Assembly: GCF_004006395.2 (NCBI RefSeq)
Contig: NZ_CP029758.2
Location: 2,976,001 to 3,040,000 of the forward strand
Source: Clostridium sp. AWRP
Lineage (GTDB): Bacteria; Bacillota; Clostridia; Clostridiales; Clostridiaceae
Reading direction: 5' to 3'
Length of the DNA: 64,000 nucleotides
The position numbers and the translations under genes were made by a program. Positions 35,288-44,217 of the stretch are shown in pieces (positions within the stretch are counted from its first letter, which is position 1; every line of letters begins with the position of its first letter). The notes under the pieces are model-generated. The model did no database searches, had not been told where the DNA came from, and was given only the letters and a program-made list of their open reading frames with translations.

Positions 35288-36457
35288 TCAATCTTTTAAT
35301 TTTATCTTAATTCCACGTCCTATCTCCTTTATAGTAGGTAATATTCCCTCAAATTGCTCTGGAATATTTTCACTTAACATATATTCTGCATTTTTAGGAT
35401 CATCTACGTCCTTAAAGGCATACTGTACAATTAGCTTTTCTCCATCCTTACATAAAACTATACCTATAGATGAGTTGTCCCCTTCATCTCTTACTGAGTC
35501 ATCCATGGCAGAAAGATGGAAAGTTAAAATTCCAAGATATTCTGGCTTAAATTTTCCTATTTTTAGTTCAACAGCTATATAACATTTTATTTTCAAATTG
35601 TAAAAAAGTAAATCCTCATAATAATCTCCACCTGAAAGTTCCATATGATGTTTTTTTCCAACTAGGGCAAATCCAGAATTCAGTTCTAGAAAAAATTCTA
35701 CTACACTCTTTATAAAATGCTGCTGAAAAACCTTTTCTTCAATTTCATCTGAAATGTCCATAAAATCCATGAGATACTCATCTTTTAGTATAGGAGAAAA
35801 TTTTTTAATATGATCTTCAGATAGATCTTCTCCATGTTCTTTTGAAATGGTGTCTTTTATGAAACAAAAACTGTCTTCAGATTTTGTTTTACTTTTCTCT
35901 TCATCCTTTTCTTCTTCAGAATTTTTTTCCTCAGAAGTAATAATACCTTTATTTTCAATATTTTCTTTTTCAGGCGATTCTGTATTAAAAAGTTCTGCAT
36001 AATCTAAGTCCTGAATTCCGCACTCTTTATCTATCTCCCCTATTAAATCTTCAACGGACCAATCCTTTTCCCACATCTTATCTATGTATTCTTTTCTTTT
36101 ATCAATATTTCTTATCTTATTCATGAGAATTAAGTTACACGACCAGCTTATTTTAGATGATAATCGATTTACATAATCCTGAGAATTATATTCTTCAGCA
36201 AATCTAGCCATATTTTCTAAATTCTTTTCTGTAAAACATAGATTACCTGGGAACTTACCTTTAAGATATTCTACTGTTTCACTTATAAATTCCGACTGGC
36301 AGCCTTCTTTTTCTCGCATTAAAATTAAATTTCCTATCTTCCAGTAGAGCATAAACATATACTCATTTATATTTACCAGTGCTTTATTTTTAAAAAGAAT
36401 AATATCTTCCTCTAAGTTCTTAAAAAATGTATCCATATCATTATGATGTTCTATCAT
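35288..36457 (-). CDS. DUF1016 / YhcG-type PDDEXK nuclease-domain protein
   Basis: A 389-aa protein. The N-terminal DUF1016 domain (residues 1-150; MLYWKIGNLI, WSCNLILMNKI) is joined by a highly acidic Lys/Glu linker (about 165-200) to a C-terminal PDDEXK nuclease fold. Visible catalytic elements are GGDYYEDLLFYN (Asp) and AVELKIGKF (E-x-K). YhcG-type proteins are linked to restriction or defence loci and to phage- or plasmid-borne nucleases. Here it stands alone, with no methylase or helicase beside it. Confidence 0.82.
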   Translation of the reverse strand: MIEHHNDMDTFFKNLEEDIILFKNKALVNINEYMFMLYWKIGNLILMREKEGCQSEFISETVEYLKGKFPGNLCFTEKNLENMARFAEEYNSQDYVNRLSSKISWSCNLILMNKIRNIDKRKEYIDKMWEKDWSVEDLIGEIDKECGIQDLDYAELFNTESPEKENIENKGIITSEEKNSEEEKDEEKSKTKSEDSFCFIKDTISKEHGEDLSEDHIKKFSPILKDEYLMDFMDISDEIEEKVFQQHFIKSVVEFFLELNSGFALVGKKHHMELSGGDYYEDLLFYNLKIKCYIAVELKIGKFKPEYLGILTFHLSAMDDSVRDEGDNSSIGIVLCKDGEKLIVQYAFKDVDDPKNAEYMLSENIPEQFEGILPTIKEIGRGIKIKLKD

Positions 36458-36555
36458 TTAAAAAATCACCTCACAATAAAATTTTTCTCATAATTTTATT
36501 ATATGGTAAAACATATAATATTACTACCCAGGTCATAGTCATTTATTTGTAATTT

Positions 36556-37467
36556 CTAATCTCTAAAATTTATACTTTTTACATATCTATCTTTTCCAAG
36601 CACTGTTTTTTTAAATATACTTTGAGCATTTTGCAGATACAATTCTGGTTTAGGCATAGAAGGACTAAAATGAGTAAGCCACAATTCTCCCACTTCTGCC
36701 ATTTTTGCAAGAGCAGCTGCTTCTGAAAATAGCATATGTTTATACTGAATGGCCTTTGAAATATTCTCATCTTCTCCATACATCCCCTCACATATAAATA
36801 CATCAGATTTTTCTACAAATTGCACTAATTCATGGGTTGGCCTTGAATCCGTACAATAAGACACTTTTAATCCACTTCTTTTGTCTCCAAGTACCATTTC
36901 AGGAGTATATATTTTTTCTCCATATTCTATCTTTTCTCCATTTTGAAGTCTGTTCCAAAGGATTAACGGCACTTGATTTTTTAAAGCCTTGTCTCTATCA
37001 AATTTTCTATTTCTATCTACACCTATGGAATATGCAAAACAGGGCATTCCGTGGTCTACAGACAATACACCTATATTAAAATCTCCTATTTTTTCAAAGT
37101 AACTTTCTTTACCACAAAGTTCAAGTAAGTTTATGCTATAGGGGAGCACAGGCGCTATTACCATAAGTCCCTCTATTACTTTTCTTAATCCAATAGGCCC
37201 AATTATAGTAATAGGCATATTTCTTCCAGAATTAGCTATGGTAAGAAGCAATCCTGGAAGGCCTGCTACGTGGTCTGCATGAAAGTGTGTAAATAAAATT
37301 ACGTCTATATTTTTTATCTTACAGCCAAGTATTTTTAAGCTAACCTGAGTTCCCTCACCACAATCTATAAGTAGTTTTTTTCCATTATAAGATGCTATCA
37401 TAGATGTAAGATACCTATCTGGCACAGGCATACTCCCTCCACATCCTAGTAAGCATAAGTCTAACAT
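36556..37467 (-). CDS. rnz: Ribonuclease Z
   Basis: A 303-aa metallo-beta-lactamase-fold endonuclease that trims tRNA 3' ends. The FTHFHADHVAGLPGL motif supplies zinc ligands; SVDHGMPC and the C-terminal LTHFS histidine complete the site. The start at 37467 (MLDLCLLGCGG) has AAGGTGG upstream; a GTG three codons earlier overlaps that site. Length is usual for the family. Confidence 0.92.
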   Translation of the reverse strand: MLDLCLLGCGGSMPVPDRYLTSMIASYNGKKLLIDCGEGTQVSLKILGCKIKNIDVILFTHFHADHVAGLPGLLLTIANSGRNMPITIIGPIGLRKVIEGLMVIAPVLPYSINLLELCGKESYFEKIGDFNIGVLSVDHGMPCFAYSIGVDRNRKFDRDKALKNQVPLILWNRLQNGEKIEYGEKIYTPEMVLGDKRSGLKVSYCTDSRPTHELVQFVEKSDVFICEGMYGEDENISKAIQYKHMLFSEAAALAKMAEVGELWLTHFSPSMPKPELYLQNAQSIFKKTVLGKDRYVKSINFRD

Positions 37468-37566
37468 AATTTCCACCTTCTCTTCTAATTAGTATATGTC
37501 TAATGTCTGTTTTTAAGCTAGAACTCAATTTAATTTTTTATCACTTGAGAGATTAAAATAAAAAAT

Positions 37567-37609
37567 AGGATTTATCCTGAGATCATCTACACCTTCAGTG
37601 ATAAATCCT
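37567..37609 (-). terminator. Hairpin downstream of the Xre-type regulator gene
   Basis: AGGATTTATC (37567-37576) pairs with GATAAATCCT (37600-37609), with inner CTGA/TCAG pairing; placed between the minus-strand HTH gene (ends 37676) and rnz. Probably an intrinsic terminator, though the T tract is short. Confidence 0.5.
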
Positions 37610-37675
37610 TAATTATATAAGTGTTTTAAAATAATTCATCTATTATAAATTTTATTTAAGAAGTTTTTATGGCAA

Positions 37676-37897
37676 TCATGCACTTAATATTAAATCATCA
37701 ATTTTACAGCCAAGTATCTTTGCAATCACTGCAACTTTTTCAAGGCTTGGATTTTTCTTATCTCCTCTCTCCAATTCTTCCAAATAAGATTTTGAAATTG
37801 AAGTTTGAAATCTGGTATCTTTAGCAAGATTTTGAATATCCAAAGTAGTATATCCCAAACTTACTCTTATATCACGAATTTTTTTTCCGTTTAACAT
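37676..37897 (-). CDS. Small Xre-family HTH regulator
   Basis: A 73-aa single-domain helix-turn-helix protein (IRDIRVSLGYTTLDIQNLAKD; ISKSYLEELERGDKKNPSLEKVAVIAKIL), close to the SinR/HTH_3 layout. No sensory domain. Transcribed divergently from birA across 161 bp and upstream of rnz. Target unknown. Confidence 0.82.
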   Translation of the reverse strand: MLNGKKIRDIRVSLGYTTLDIQNLAKDTRFQTSISKSYLEELERGDKKNPSLEKVAVIAKILGCKIDDLILSA

Positions 37898-38058
37898 AAG
37901 AAAACCCCCTATTTAATATTAACTTCTTTAAGTTGATTATATTACTTTTAAGCAAGAATTTACAGATAAATTTTATTTTTTTAATATAAACCTAACAAAT
38001 ATTTAATAGTATAACTGTGTTATAATACCATTAAGTATTATAATAAGGTGGTTTTTAC

Positions 38059-39048
38059 ATGAAACATTATGAAGTTCTTTACTTACTAAAAGAAAATAGA
38101 AATGACTTTGTTTCCGGTCAACTTATAAGTGAAAAATTAGGTGTAAGCCGTACTGCTATATGGAAATATATAAAAACATTAAAGGAAGAAGGTTATACTA
38201 TAGACTCTTCCTCTAAAAAAGGATATAAACTTATAAATTCCCCTGATATACTTACTTTTGAAGAAATTAAAGACTATTTGAATACAAAATATATAGGCAA
38301 AAAAATTATTCATTATGAAAGTATAGGATCTACAAATACAACTGCAAAAAAATTAGCTGAACAAGGAGAAGAAAATGGGACTATAATTATAGCTGAGGAA
38401 CAAACTGCAGGGCGGGGCAGGATCGGGAGATCATGGTCATCTCCTAAATATAAAAGCATATATTTTTCTATAATATTGAGGCCGAATGTAAATCCTATGG
38501 AAGTTCCAAAGATAACACAAATAATTGCTGCTGCCATAATACAGGGATTAAAAAAATTAAAAATAGAAGCTAAAGTAAAATGGCCAAATGATATAGTAAT
38601 AGATGGTAAAAAGGTTTGCGGTATTTTGACAGAAATGAGCGGCGAGTTAAATAAAGTAAATTATGTAATTACTGGAATAGGCGTAAATGTAAATTTAAAT
38701 AAAGAAGATTTCCAAGAAGACATTTTAAATAAGGCCTCTTCTCTTAAAATAGAGACAGGATCAACTATGAATAGAAAAATTATTTTAGGAACTATATTAA
38801 ATAATTTTGAACCTCTATATGAAGAATTTATTCAAAAAGGAACTATTGAATCCTCTATAGAAGTATGCAAAAATAATTCTGCTGCTATAGGTAAAAATAT
38901 ACGTATAATTCAAAATAAAAATGAAAGACAGGCAAAAGCTGTAGATCTAGCTGAGGATGGTAGATTAATCGTACAATATAAAAATGGTTCTTTTGAAAAA
39001 TTAATATCGGGAGAAATTTCTATAAGAGGCTTAGATAAATATATTTAA
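38059..39048 (+). CDS. birA: Biotin-protein ligase/biotin operon repressor BirA
   Basis: A 329-aa bifunctional protein. The N-terminal HTH (LISEKLGVSRTAIWKYIKTL) binds DNA. The central ligase domain has the biotinyl-AMP loop GRGRIGRSWSSP and catalytic KWPNDIVIDGKKVCGIL, and a C-terminal SH3-like domain follows. Attaches biotin to carboxylases and, with the HTH, can repress biotin genes. RBS AAGGTGG. No biotin genes lie nearby. Confidence 0.93.
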   Translation: MKHYEVLYLLKENRNDFVSGQLISEKLGVSRTAIWKYIKTLKEEGYTIDSSSKKGYKLINSPDILTFEEIKDYLNTKYIGKKIIHYESIGSTNTTAKKLAEQGEENGTIIIAEEQTAGRGRIGRSWSSPKYKSIYFSIILRPNVNPMEVPKITQIIAAAIIQGLKKLKIEAKVKWPNDIVIDGKKVCGILTEMSGELNKVNYVITGIGVNVNLNKEDFQEDILNKASSLKIETGSTMNRKIILGTILNNFEPLYEEFIQKGTIESSIEVCKNNSAAIGKNIRIIQNKNERQAKAVDLAEDGRLIVQYKNGSFEKLISGEISIRGLDKYI

Positions 39049-39119
39049 AATGGTTAAAACTTTTATATTTAAATTATAATAGAAGTAGTAGCAAAATATA
39101 TTTAAGGATGTGCTAAAAA

Positions 39120-40286
39120 ATGATTTTAATAAAAAATGTAGAATTATTTAATCCTAAATCCATGGGGAAAAAAAGTATATTAACCTGTTTTGATAAAATA
39201 GCTTACATATCTAAAAAGATAGACTTTCCATCTAGTAATTTCCCTACAGTTGAAATAATAGATGGCGATGACTTAATTGCAATTCCAGGTTTAATTGATC
39301 TCCACATACATATAAACGGGGCCGGAGGTGAAGGAGGCTTTAATAACAGAACTCCTGAACTAAACCTTACAAATCTTACTTTGAACGGTATCACTACCTG
39401 TGTAGGGCTTTTGGGAACAGATGGAATTACAAGAAACATGGGTGGACTTATAGCTAAAGCCCGGGCTCTTGAAAAGGAAGGCATAACAACATACTGCTGG
39501 ACAGGATGTTACTCCGTTCCCACAAGGACTCTTACAGACAGTGTGAGAGGAGATATTGTACTTGTAGATAAAATAATAGGGGCTGGTGAAATAGCTGTAT
39601 CCGATCACAGGGACAGTCATCCTTCTGAAGAAGATTTAATACATTTAGCTTGTGAAACGAGAATAGGTGGAATCATTTCAGGCAAATGTGGTGTACTTCA
39701 CATGCATCTAGGAGATGGTAAAAAAGGTATGACTCCTCTATTTGATTTAATAGATAAATCAGACATACCTTTTGAAAACTTGCTGCCTACACATGTAAAT
39801 AGAAACAGTTTAGTATCCAAGCAAGCTTTAGAATATTTAAAAATAGGCGGATTTATAGATATAACTACTGGAATTAAAAATGAAGGGGATACTGCTCAAA
39901 GTGCCCCTGAACTCTACAGTAAAATTCTAAAGGAAAATATATCTCCTTATCATGTAACTATGAGCTCTGATGCAGGAGGAAGCATGCCTATATTTGATGA
40001 TAAAGGCAATTTAACAAAATTAACGGTAGGGCTTCCATCTACAGATATGGAGTCAATAAGAGAATGTATAAAAATAGGGCTATCTATGGAAGAATCTCTC
40101 ATTCCTTTCACTTCATCTCCTGCAAAATTTCTAAAATTTGAACATAAAGGCTCTCTCCTTGAAGGTTATGATGCTGATCTAATTTTATTGGATAAAAAAC
40201 TAAAAATACATACCCTCATAAGTAAAGGCAAAATTATGATTCAAAATTATAAGCCAGTAGTATATGGAACCTTTGAGAACAGTTGA
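39120..40286 (+). CDS. iadA: Isoaspartyl dipeptidase (beta-aspartyl-peptidase)
   Basis: A 388-aa amidohydrolase of family M38. The zinc-binding LIDLHIHING, carbamylated-lysine region, SDHRDSH, HMHLGDG and final aspartate in SSDAGGSMP are all present. Removes isoaspartyl dipeptides from damaged protein. Lies 71 bases downstream of birA and may be cotranscribed. Its stop abuts a large cruciform repeat. Confidence 0.92.
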   Translation: MILIKNVELFNPKSMGKKSILTCFDKIAYISKKIDFPSSNFPTVEIIDGDDLIAIPGLIDLHIHINGAGGEGGFNNRTPELNLTNLTLNGITTCVGLLGTDGITRNMGGLIAKARALEKEGITTYCWTGCYSVPTRTLTDSVRGDIVLVDKIIGAGEIAVSDHRDSHPSEEDLIHLACETRIGGIISGKCGVLHMHLGDGKKGMTPLFDLIDKSDIPFENLLPTHVNRNSLVSKQALEYLKIGGFIDITTGIKNEGDTAQSAPELYSKILKENISPYHVTMSSDAGGSMPIFDDKGNLTKLTVGLPSTDMESIRECIKIGLSMEESLIPFTSSPAKFLKFEHKGSLLEGYDADLILLDKKLKIHTLISKGKIMIQNYKPVVYGTFENS

Positions 40287-40404
40287 CAATTCACAGTTCA
40301 CAGTTCACAATTAATGAAGATTTTCAGCTTTTGCTGAAAATCAATTAAATTTATTTTGCCTTCAGGCAAAATTTCATTAACTGTGCACTGTGCATTGTGA
40401 ATTG
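40287..40404. repeat. Cruciform repeat with two side hairpins
   Basis: An outer stem of about 30 bp (CAATTCACAGTTCACAGTTC ... and its near complement ending CTGTGCATTGTGAATTG) encloses two perfect small hairpins (40319-40342 GATTTTCAGC/GCTGAAAATC; 40353-40372 ATTTTGCC/GGCAAAAT). Together they form a three-way junction. TTCACAG occurs in tandem. It lies between convergent genes and may double as their terminator. Repeats of this look are common in clostridial intergenic DNA. Confidence 0.8.
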
Positions 40405-40428
40405 TGCATTGACTAAATTGTGAATTGT

Positions 40429-41133
40429 TTAAATTGATATTATAACTTCCTCATAAGGAATTATTGTCTTTGCCCTAAGCATTGCATTTTTCACTGCATT
40501 TACAATACCTGAGCAGCATGGTACTTCCATTCTCACTACAGTTATACTTTTCAAATCATTTTTTTCTATAATTTCAGTTAATTTATCTTCATAATATTTA
40601 ATGTCATCTAACTTAGGACATCCTATTACCGTAATGTTATCCCTTATGAATTTTTTATGAAAATCTCCACAGGCATATGCAGTACAATCAGCAGCTACAA
40701 GTAACTTTGCATTTCTAAGATAATGTGCATTGGTATTTATAAGTCTTAATTGAACAGGCCACTGTGTTAACTCAGAAGCAGCACTAAAATCTTCTAAATT
40801 CTTTTTATCTGTATGCACATTTTTACCTGACGCTCTCTCTATCTTTCTAGATGCTGTACCCGGACATCCGCAGGGCATAACTTCTTTCTTTTCCTTTTCT
40901 TTAGCCTTTTTAGCAACTAGTTCCTCGTCATAATCCTTACTTTCTCTTTCAATTATGCTTATAGCTCCTGTGGGACATTCAGGAAGACAGTCACCAAGTC
41001 CATCACAATACTCATCACTTATAAGTTCAGCTTTTCCATTTATAAGTTCAATAGCACCTTCATGACATGCATTTACACAAAGTCCACATCCATTGCATTT
41101 CTCTTTATTTATATTAACAATTTTTCTTATCAT
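40429..41133 (-). CDS. 4Fe-4S dicluster binding protein
   Basis: A 234-aa cytosolic protein. The N-terminal ferredoxin domain has two clusters (CNGCGLCVNACHEGAI and CDGLGDCLPECPTGAI), then a Lys-rich linker, an unusual PCGCPG motif and a C-terminal domain with further cysteines (ADCTAYACGDF, VIGCPKLDD, EVPCCSG). This layout occurs in many anaerobes as an iron-sulfur protein that couples to oxidoreductases of unknown substrate. The second cluster lacks one expected cysteine (CDGLGDC). Monocistronic. Confidence 0.8.
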   Translation of the reverse strand: MIRKIVNINKEKCNGCGLCVNACHEGAIELINGKAELISDEYCDGLGDCLPECPTGAISIIERESKDYDEELVAKKAKEKEKKEVMPCGCPGTASRKIERASGKNVHTDKKNLEDFSAASELTQWPVQLRLINTNAHYLRNAKLLVAADCTAYACGDFHKKFIRDNITVIGCPKLDDIKYYEDKLTEIIEKNDLKSITVVRMEVPCCSGIVNAVKNAMLRAKTIIPYEEVIISI

Positions 41134-41253
41134 AATATTTTCTCCTCCTTACTTTACTGTCTATATTATAATAAAATGCAGTCACAAAATCTGTAACATA
41201 TGTTACTAAGTCTAAAGAGTAAATAACAGATAATAATACCTTTCATTTTAAAT

Positions 41254-41289
41254 AGAGAAAAGGAAACGAAAATTTCGTTTCCTTCTCTA
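41254..41289 (-). terminator. Hairpin downstream of Cys-rich peptide 1
   Basis: TAGAGAAAAGGAAACGAAA pairs with TTTCGTTTCCTTCTCTA with one bulge and almost no loop. It lies 16 bases beyond the stop of the tiny gene at 41305 on the minus strand. Confidence 0.55.
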
Positions 41290-41304
41290 CTACTTATTGT
41301 ACAA

Positions 41305-41394
41305 TTATCTGCATCCACAACCGCAACATAACAATAACAGTATTATTATTATTACTACTTCTTTTCCTCTATTACCGCGTCTACAACATGACAT
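41305..41394 (-). CDS. Cys-rich membrane micropeptide 1 (29 aa)
   Basis: A tiny gene: ATG at 41394 with AAGGAGGG (41401-41408) at 6 bases. The protein reads MSCCRRGNRGKEVV, then four Ile, four Leu, CCGCGC and a final Arg before TAA. The hydrophobic block VV-I4-L4 could span or lie in a membrane. Six cysteines flank it (two near the N terminus, four in CCGCGC). A paralogue lies at 41533-41616 on the same strand. The conserved sequence, strong ribosome sites and terminator all argue for a real gene. Function unknown; metal or cluster binding, or a spore/sporulation role, is speculation. Confidence 0.75.
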   Translation of the reverse strand: MSCCRRGNRGKEVVIIIILLLLCCGCGCR

Positions 41395-41532
41395 AAAGAA
41401 CCCTCCTTATCTTCCTAAAATAATTCTAAGCTATCTAATTTCTCATCATTTGCTCTACACTTTATTATATTAATTAAGTTTATAAAGGTTACTATTAAGT
41501 TGAAAAACTTACATTTTTAAGATTAGTAACTA

Positions 41533-41616
41533 CTAGCATCCACAACCGCAGCATAGTAATAATAATATTATAATTATTACTACCTCTTTTCCGTAACCCC
41601 CACATCTACATGACAT
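41533..41616 (-). CDS. Cys-rich membrane micropeptide 2 (27 aa)
   Basis: ATG at 41616 with AGGAGGG (41624-41630) at 7 bases. The protein reads MSCRCGGYGKEVV, four Ile, four Leu and CCGCGC, ending with TAG. It shares GKEVV-I4-L4-CCGCGC exactly with micropeptide 1, and the leaders are also alike (AAGGAGGG...CTTTATGTCATGT). It lies 138 bases upstream of peptide 1 on the same strand, an apparent tandem duplication in which the coding part is conserved but the spacer is not. Too short for normal gene finding. Confidence 0.75.
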   Translation of the reverse strand: MSCRCGGYGKEVVIIIILLLLCCGCGC

Positions 41617-41837
41617 AAAGTTTCCCTCCTTGTCTTCTTTTAATATTTTTATAAATATTTATTGATTCTCACTTTTCATCATCTGTTCTATACTTCTATA
41701 ATATTAATCAAGTTAATAAATGTTACTTTTAATTTTTGCTAGTCACAATTAGAAATTTGTCTTATTTAAAATATATGATATAGTTATATGTGAAAATGTT
41801 TAACTATACCATAAAAATTTGGAGGTACATAATACTT

Positions 41838-42665
41838 ATGGATGAATTAGAAATTACTAATAAGTTGCAACAAGCTTTTGATACTTTAATCCCCTATATG
41901 CATTACTTTTTTGATGATGAAATAGCCTTTACCATGTCAACTACAACTCATTTTTTAAGAGTAGTAAATAGCAAAAACATTAATATGAATGCAAAACCAG
42001 GTGATCCTTTAAGACCTACTGGCGCAGCTTATGAATGTATAAAAGCAAGAAAACCTATTTCTACTATAGTTCCTAAAGAAACTTTTGGTGTAGAAATAAA
42101 AGCTATAGGACTACCTGTAAAGGAAGGTAATGAAATAATAGGAAGCATAGTACTCGTAAAAAGTTTGGAGAGGCACAATAAATTTGTTGAGATGTCTAAA
42201 GTACTGTCAAGTGCAATAGAAACTCTTTCAGAAACCTCAAGTGTACTATCTTCTGATATAGATGAAATGACAGAACATAATGAAGTACTATTATCAGAAG
42301 TAAACGATGCCTCTGATAAAACTAAAAATACAGATGAAGTTTTAAATTTTATAAGAAATATAGCATCTGAAACTAATCTACTGGGATTAAATGCATCTAT
42401 TGAAGCAGCAAGAGCTGGAGATCAGGGAAAAGGATTTACAGTAGTAGCAAACCAGATAAGAAAGTTATCTAACTCCAGCAGTAAGTCTATAAACGAAATA
42501 AATTCTACATTAACTGAAATAGAAAAATCTGTAGCCAAAATATCTGAAGGTCTTGCATCAACAAAAGATACTTTTAATAACCAATTCTCCAAAATTCACG
42601 AAATAGATTCTTCCATAAATAACTTATCCGAATTGGTAGACAAGCTTAAGGATTTATCTGAATAA
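41838..42665 (+). CDS. Soluble methyl-accepting chemotaxis-like protein
   Basis: A 275-aa protein from the ATG at 41838, preceded by GGAGG at rather long spacing (12). No membrane segment. An N-terminal sensor-like domain (about 1-130; FTMSTTTHFLRVVNSKN, GDPLRPTGAAYECIKARKPI) is followed by a short signalling helix bundle with the tip NIASETNLLGLNASIEAARAG. It lacks HAMP and is shorter than usual receptors. It may report cytoplasmic redox or metabolic state to CheA. Followed by a terminator. Confidence 0.85.
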   Translation: MDELEITNKLQQAFDTLIPYMHYFFDDEIAFTMSTTTHFLRVVNSKNINMNAKPGDPLRPTGAAYECIKARKPISTIVPKETFGVEIKAIGLPVKEGNEIIGSIVLVKSLERHNKFVEMSKVLSSAIETLSETSSVLSSDIDEMTEHNEVLLSEVNDASDKTKNTDEVLNFIRNIASETNLLGLNASIEAARAGDQGKGFTVVANQIRKLSNSSSKSINEINSTLTEIEKSVAKISEGLASTKDTFNNQFSKIHEIDSSINNLSELVDKLKDLSE

Positions 42666-42668
42666 ATA

Positions 42669-42696
42669 AAACTCAGGAACTTGATTTCCTGAGTTT
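42669..42696. terminator. Bidirectional terminator
   Basis: AAACTCAGGAA (42669-42679) pairs with TTCCTGAGTTT (42686-42696), followed by further T's, between convergent genes. Confidence 0.85.
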
Positions 42697-42701
42697 TTCT
42701 T

Positions 42702-44081
42702 TTAATTAATATTATTTTTCTCTATAATGTTATGCCCTTCTATCCAATCTACAAATTGTCTTGCAGTTCTTGCAGAACGTCCATTATACCAGAGTTCCCA
42801 CTTAAGAGCCTCTCTATGTAAAGTATCTTTGTCTATATTTAATTTTCTTCTTTCAGCTATTCCATCTACAATCTGCAAATACTTATTTTTATCTGGAGAT
42901 ACAAATACTACATTTATTCCAAATCTATCTGCCAGTGAAAGTTTTTCCTGCACACTATCTCCTTCATGTACTTCCCCTTCTGATCCGGAATAGGAAGACG
43001 TCATTCTCTCATTAAAATATTCTTTTACAAGATGTCTCCTATTTGATGTAGCATATATTATAATATTTGAAGATTTATTTTCAAGTCCCCCTTCAAGTAT
43101 AGACTTAAGTGCAGTATAACTTTCTTCATCATCCCCAAATACAAGGTCATCTATAAATATAATAAATTTTTCAGGCCTGTTTTTTAATTTTCTTATTATA
43201 TTGGGAAAATCAACAAGATAAGATTTTGGAAGTTCAATCATACGAAGTCCTTGAGTATAATATTTATTGAGTATGGCTTTTACCGTGGACGATTTACCTG
43301 TACCCCTATCTCCATGAAGAAGTACATTGTTTGCAAAAAATCCATTTAAAAACTGCAGTGTATTTTCTATTACTATTTGATGCTCTCTCGCATATCCAAT
43401 AAGGTCTGAAAGATCAATAGGATCAGGACTTTCAATTCCTCTAAAGCAGCCTTTACCCTCAATATGTTCCCATATAAAAGCCCTATAACGAGCAAAAATT
43501 CCACAACCATAGTGCTTATGAAAATCTTGAATATCATCTATGCACTCATCCCAGTTATCACTATTATAAAGTTTTTGTTTTATGTCTCTTACATACCCTG
43601 GACTATTTATACCTTCAAAATCAACTTCTACTTTCCACTCCGGTAATCTCTCTACTATCTGTTTTAATTTGCCGTCAGAAATATACTTTAGCAAACTTTC
43701 CTTTACATCTGCGGAAGTTAATTTAGCAATACAGCAAAGATTTCTTAAATCATTTTTAGCAGCTTCCTTAATTACATCTTCTTCTTTTTTTAATTCTTTG
43801 TTTTCAGCTTTCATGGAAAATGGATTTTCATTAAAAATCAATTTATCCATGATATACTCCTGTAGAGAACAATATCCACTGTTTACTAACTTAAAAAAGA
43901 AATCATTGTACATGTTTACAGCACAACCTATATTGATTTTCCCCATATCAATATAGCTTATAAGATTTCTCAAATTTCTTATTACCTCATCTTCAAGTAA
44001 ATTTCTATAGATAGATACTGAATCAAAAGCTAGTTTTACATATCTTATTTCAAAAATATTTTTTAAATTTGTGCTTTTCAT
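42702..44081 (-). CDS. DUF815 family AAA+ ATPase
   Basis: A 459-aa cytosolic protein. The N-terminal half is helical; the ATPase domain holds Walker A HGDRGTGKSSTVKAIL, Walker B KFIIFIDDLVFGD, sensor-like IIIYATSNRRHLV and an arginine-rich C terminus (NGRSARTARQFVDWI). DUF815 proteins are widespread in Firmicutes, function unproven. The ring-ATPase pattern suggests remodelling of protein or nucleic acid. Monocistronic. Confidence 0.85.
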   Translation of the reverse strand: MKSTNLKNIFEIRYVKLAFDSVSIYRNLLEDEVIRNLRNLISYIDMGKINIGCAVNMYNDFFFKLVNSGYCSLQEYIMDKLIFNENPFSMKAENKELKKEEDVIKEAAKNDLRNLCCIAKLTSADVKESLLKYISDGKLKQIVERLPEWKVEVDFEGINSPGYVRDIKQKLYNSDNWDECIDDIQDFHKHYGCGIFARYRAFIWEHIEGKGCFRGIESPDPIDLSDLIGYAREHQIVIENTLQFLNGFFANNVLLHGDRGTGKSSTVKAILNKYYTQGLRMIELPKSYLVDFPNIIRKLKNRPEKFIIFIDDLVFGDDEESYTALKSILEGGLENKSSNIIIYATSNRRHLVKEYFNERMTSSYSGSEGEVHEGDSVQEKLSLADRFGINVVFVSPDKNKYLQIVDGIAERRKLNIDKDTLHREALKWELWYNGRSARTARQFVDWIEGHNIIEKNNIN

Positions 44082-44217
44082 AAAAAGCCCCCCTATGTAT
44101 CTTTGTTTTTAATATATATTTCATTTTAACACACAAGTATACGATTTTAAATCATATTGCAAATTCTATGTTATACTATACATAAACTTAAAACTATAGC
44201 ATATTAGGGGGATAATT

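Noticed and set aside
40287..40310. Tandem TTCACAG units looked like the start of a CRISPR array
   Set aside because: No regular spacers, no cas genes; the units form one arm of a palindrome.
43582..43956. 124-codon plus-strand open frame
   Set aside because: Lies antisense to the DUF815 ATPase gene and has no ribosome site or recognisable motif.
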